DNA of 48,549 nucleotides from Pleurotus ostreatus/Saccharomyces cerevisiae fusant (Eukaryota > Opisthokonta), in assembly GCA_024196135.1 (NCBI GenBank), contig JAMQCK010000153.1, forward strand, positions 1 through 48,549, read 5' to 3'. The position numbers and the translations under genes are program-made. Below are positions 45,227-48,549 of the stretch, piece by piece. How positions within the stretch are numbered: the first letter of the stretch is position 1; the number at the start of each line of letters is the position of its first letter. The notes below the pieces were generated by a model. The model was not told where the DNA came from. It saw nothing but the letters and a program-made list of their open reading frames with translations, and did no database searches.

Positions 45227-47489
45227 TCAAGAAGGGTCCCTTGTCAAGCTCGCCCAAAGTCCATCCTCGTACTCCCCCTCGGCAACAATATCCTCCGCGT
45301 CGAGCTCCTCTTCCTCGTCCAATACGCGATCCAGCGCTTCTTCGTCTGTGTCTTCAGGCATGAGATCATCGTTGTCACCCTGATATGCTCGAGGCAGGCG
45401 AAAGAACGTCGGGTACAGATCGTCGGCGAGGTCGCATGTGGAGTCGGGTTCATGTTCGCCGGTGTGTTGAGACGAGGACCCGCTCGCGTGTCGAGACGAG
45501 GACCTGCTTGCGTGTTGCGACGGGGATCTGTCCTCTTCCTCCTCAGCCTCCGAGGCATCCTCGTCTTCAACGTCTTCCGCATCTTCATCCTCATCATCCT
45601 CATCTGGGGGTCGCTTGCGCTTCTTGGGTCTCTCCGGGACAGCCATACCCATCATCTCGAGTGCATGTTCGACGTTCTTGGTCAGGACCTAATGAATGAC
45701 TACGTAAGCCCTGGTTGATGACCGACGACGATGGCGAATGGCAGATGCAGACAAGGGGTTGGGAAGGGCGCTGGAGATGAGCATACAAGCGCTGAAACGG
45801 ACAAACGCACCAATCCCGGACTCTTAACTCGCCACGCCTTGCTGACAGCCTTGAACTGAACCTCCTGCTCGCGCGACACGATCGCCCGGTGCGCTACGTC
45901 CGTTACGAAGTCGACCACGATATCCCGCAAAGTAGCGAGGAAGTGGCCGAAGACTGCGTTCGGCGCTGGAGCATCATCCTCGAGATCAGGATCGTCCCGC
46001 ATAGCTCTGGCGGATAGGAAGTGAGCAAGGGTCCCGGCAGACGGGTAGATAGATCAGTTGACGAGCAGAGAGAACATTAGACGAGCAGATAAATCAGCGA
46101 ACGAGCGAGGAGCTCGACAGACGGACAGATAGATAGCCGCACTCACTCTAGCCACCGCGCGACTCCAATCCCATCGAACAGATCAAGCCTGTGTTCCGCG
46201 AGCACTGCATGCGAGATCCCGGACTCTTCGAACAGCCGCCGGGCCTTGTACGGTGCCGTCGTCCCGCCCTTGTGTGGGTGGGCGTACTCGCCATCTTCAT
46301 TTCCCTCCTCCCCGCTCTCTTCATCATCACCACCAATCCCTCTATCTCCATCATCAACATCTTCCCGCCCATCCTGATCCTGATCCTCTCCCGCTCGCCC
46401 CTGCTCCTCCCCCAATCCCTCCTGATCTTCCCCTCTCCCCCTCCGCCTCCGCTTCCTCGGCGGCCTCGCCTTCTTGGGCCGCCCCACCTTGAGCAACCCC
46501 GCGTCCTGGACGGCCTCCGTCCCCGCCTTCTCCGCGCGCTTGCGCCGCATGTAGAGCCGCTTCTGGAGGCGGCGGCGAGATTTGGGGGAGAGCTCGCGCG
46601 TGGAGGGGGTGCTGGAGTGCGAGCGGGTGCGGGAGGGGGATTGGGAACGGCCACGCGCGGAAGTCTCTGCGTCGTCCTCGCCGGCGAGATTGAGTGCGGT
46701 GGGATTGGACGTGGTGGGGTTGGGTGTGATGGGATTGGGAGTAACGGGGCGTGAGGGATCGTCTTCGGCGGCTTCGTCGGCGCGTAGGATGTGAGATATG
46801 GCGCGGAGCTTGTGCGTGTCGAGGGTGTGGAGCACGTCCTCAGCCTTCCATTGCGCCTGTTGGGTTTCCCGCGCGTGATCGAGAGTGTCTGATGGGTATG
46901 TGGCGAGCGTGTCCTGTCGTTGCACGTTGAGAGCGTAGGCCTCCCAGTCGGGTTCTGCAGCGGCTAGTCGGGAGGCTTGCGTTTCTTCCCATTCGAGCCA
47001 GGACTCCGACATTGTCATTGCAAGGGGAGCAGTGCGCCGCCGATCAAGCGCGTCCGGGAGGGGATGATGTGCGGCGGCTTCTTCCAGTGCTTCGAGGTAC
47101 GCGCAGACGTCTGGCACGGTCTTCGTCGGGATGCATGATGCAATGAGGTCGGGTCTGAGGCGAGAGTATATGGCAAGTCCGTGGTAGAAGGCATCTTGCT
47201 CCGACGCGGTCCATGTTTCCTCGTCTTCCGCGTGCTCCTCCGCCACATCCAAAGGAAAGAACAAGTCAAGGGCTTCATCTGCTGCAGAAGCAGCCGCGCC
47301 GTCTTGCTCGACACTTCCCGCTATGACTTCCGGCTCATCAACATGGTCTGCCGCGTCGACCTCTTCGTGGTCCCCCAGGCTTCTCCCGCCGGCAAGGTGA
47401 GCTCGTATGTCCTCGAGATGTTGGCGGTACTGCGCTACATATTGGGGGAAGTCATTTTCGGCTCCTTGAGCGTCGTATCCGGCGCTCAT
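45227..47489 (-). CDS. RRN5: RRN5-like RNA polymerase I upstream activation factor subunit
   Basis: Three exons (47489-46147, 46006-45811, 45688-45227) give 2001 bases, 666 residues. Rrn5 is a subunit of UAF, which binds the rDNA promoter and drives Pol I transcription. The N-terminal half has the SANT/Myb-like block: TWTASEQDAFYHGLAIYSRL, RPDLIASCIPTKTVPDVCAY, LEALEEAA, matching fungal Rrn5. The middle is basic and disordered with a degenerate pentad (TPNPI/TPNPT/TSNPT) and SPKSRRRLQKRLYMRRKRAE, likely DNA-binding or nuclear-localising. Exon 2 has a helix FGHFLATLRDIVVDFVTDVA followed by HRAIVSREQEVQF, suggestive of a histone-fold part. The C-terminus is very acidic (DEDDEDEDAEDVEDEDASE). 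Intron 1 (46007-46146) is long and rich in ATCT/GTCT units. Family call rests on the SANT block and overall form. Confidence 0.8.
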
Positions 47490-47970
47490 TGACGCCTCTC
47501 ATGGGTCGGAGGGCGAGGGGGATGTTGGGCGCTTAGAACAGAAAACAATCACGAACATGATCGACGCACACAATGCGGGCCGGACATCCGGGCCCTAGGA
47601 CAAACTCGCCAGTCCGGCTTGCCTCCCGCCACCACCTTCATAAGCATCATCTCCTTGCTCGAATCTCAATTGCGGTGGATGACAACAAAAGAATTCTTGC
47701 TCGTGTCTGCATATGACTGCCTTTTTGGCGCAATCACCATTGCAAAGACAATGGAGTTGCCAAATTTCGCAACAGCTTATCTCCATTGAACCTGCCGAGC
47801 CTATGATCCTTCCCTCTCTCGATAACTAAACACCTTCTTCTGCGGTCGGCTAACCCTCCTCGCTCCTCAGATACCTCTGCCGACCTTTCCAACATATCGA
47901 TCCAACTGTGGTTTACTCAAGGTGCCAAGGCGAGTGGCAAAATACAGCATTCTCGCGCGGCCCATACAAA
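47490..47970. other. RRN5 promoter and SDR 3' flank
   Basis: About 480 bases. Both flanking genes are on minus, so this holds the RRN5 upstream region and the end of the SDR transcript. The minus frame 47786-47595 has several Cys but no splice context. No TATA box seen. Confidence 0.4.
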
Positions 47971-48549
47971 TCAAGATCTCGATGGGTTTACTGCCGTATA
48001 CCCACCGTCTATCATGATCTCCTGCCCATTGAGATATCCTCCAGCCGGGGAGGCCATCCAAAGCGCGGTACCAGCCATCTCATTCGCTCTGCGGATTCCG
48101 GCTTCAGCACATACCAATAGCCAAGAGGCAGAGAAGCGCTCACCTCCCGACCCGCGCGTGAGGCAACGGCTGCACTCCGAGTGTAACACCTTCTATCCCG
48201 TTCTCCGCCAGCTTTTCCGCAGTCATCTCCGACTCGAAGAGCCCAGGCGCGAGTGTATTCACGCGTACAGGAATTTTGCGACGCGCCAATTCCGTGGCGA
48301 ACATCTTGGTGATATGGGTGGCGGCAGCTTTAGCGGAGTTGTATCCGAACTAGACGAGACAGGGATGAACAACGGAGGATACGCTGGTAAGGGGAGACGT
48401 ACTTACATGGTTCATGGCCACCTTAATCGAGGCACAAACGCTGGTCACGTTGATCACGTTCGCTGAGTACGCGCCGTGTCTTTCAGAGCCCCTCGCCAGC
48501 AACCCCAAGAACGCGCTCGTCACAAAGAAGCAGGAGTACCCGTTGATGC
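47971..48549 (-). CDS. Short-chain dehydrogenase/reductase, C-terminal part (cut by right edge)
   Basis: The window holds the C-terminal half of a classical SDR. From the edge: GYSCFFVTSAFLGLLARGSE, then NVINVTSVCASIKVAMNHFG across an intron (GTAAGT to GTCTAG), giving the catalytic pair in YNSAKAAATHITKMF (Tyr and Lys four apart, with the Ser in NVTSV). Next come IPVRVNTLAPGLFESEMTAE (the NxxxPG motif) and, after a second intron, GTALWMASPAGGYLNGQEIM and IDGGYTAVNPSRS, with TGA at 47971-47973. These are the normal end elements of NAD(P)-dependent SDRs of the 3-oxoacyl-reductase-like type. The cofactor-binding N-terminus lies beyond the window, so substrate and cofactor cannot be judged. Confidence 0.88.

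Noticed and set aside
46191..46754. Long plus-strand frame opposite RRN5
   Set aside because: Antisense shadow of the basic, repeat-rich part of RRN5; it lacks domain or splice context.
38798..48549. Secondary-metabolite gene cluster (acyl-CoA ligase, MDR, SDR within 10 kb)
   Set aside because: No core PKS, NRPS, terpene or DMATS gene, no P450 or transporter, and a Pol I factor gene interrupts the run. The three enzymes are common housekeeping or orphan reductases.

Overview
The window reads as genomic DNA of a filamentous basidiomycete, most likely an agaricomycete (mushroom or wood-decay lineage). Nearly every gene is split by many short introns (about 45-65 bases, GTRNGT donors, CTNAY-like branch sites, YAG acceptors). 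There are no operons, genes lie on both strands, and several lineage-typical families are present: a FunK1 kinase, WW-like multi-pass membrane proteins, a PL14 lyase and a 'CGHY' cysteine-rich small protein. No tRNA, rRNA, CRISPR array or transposon could be supported.

Layout. At 1-236 (minus) is the N-terminus of an unrecognised Ser/Arg-rich protein. COG2, a Golgi tether subunit (956-4162, minus), is divergent from a hemerythrin-like protein (4260-5065, plus). A membrane protein with an unresolved 5' end lies at 5587-6900 (minus). Two tandem paralogues of a WW-like, four-TM family follow at 8931-11565 and 12303-14935 (both minus). A small conserved protein (15790-16303) and the arginine N-methyltransferase RMT2 (16823-18231) are on plus. 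A newly assembled candidate gene sits at 18409-19022 (minus). Next come a FunK1 kinase (19919-22736, plus), an NmrA-like oxidoreductase (22900-24054, minus), RNA polymerase II subunit RPB3 with a Gly/Trp-rich tail (25015-26437, plus), a seven-TM protein (27104-28591, plus), and a secreted, probably GPI-anchored PL14 lyase (29123-30480, minus).

In the right half, the Tlg2/syntaxin-16 SNARE (31281-32656, minus) is divergent from the Cys-rich small protein (32844-33260, plus). These are followed by another small candidate gene (34012-34452, minus), an EF-hand MscS channel (35188-38393, minus), an acyl-CoA ligase ending in a PTS1-like ARL (38798-41516, minus), a quinone-oxidoreductase-like MDR (43354-44898, plus), the Pol I factor RRN5 (45227-47489, minus), and a short-chain dehydrogenase cut by the right edge (47971-48549, minus).

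The genes do not form one pathway. Two are Golgi/endosome trafficking factors (COG2, TLG2), two are transcription factors or subunits (RPB3, RRN5), and the rest are metabolic, membrane or orphan genes. For eleven genes I assembled complete exon sets by eye and the summed exon lengths were divisible by three with no internal stop. I saw no clearly new multi-gene system. The most interesting items are the tandem WW/TM paralogues, the RPB3 GW-rich tail, the CGHY microprotein and two unannotated-looking small genes.
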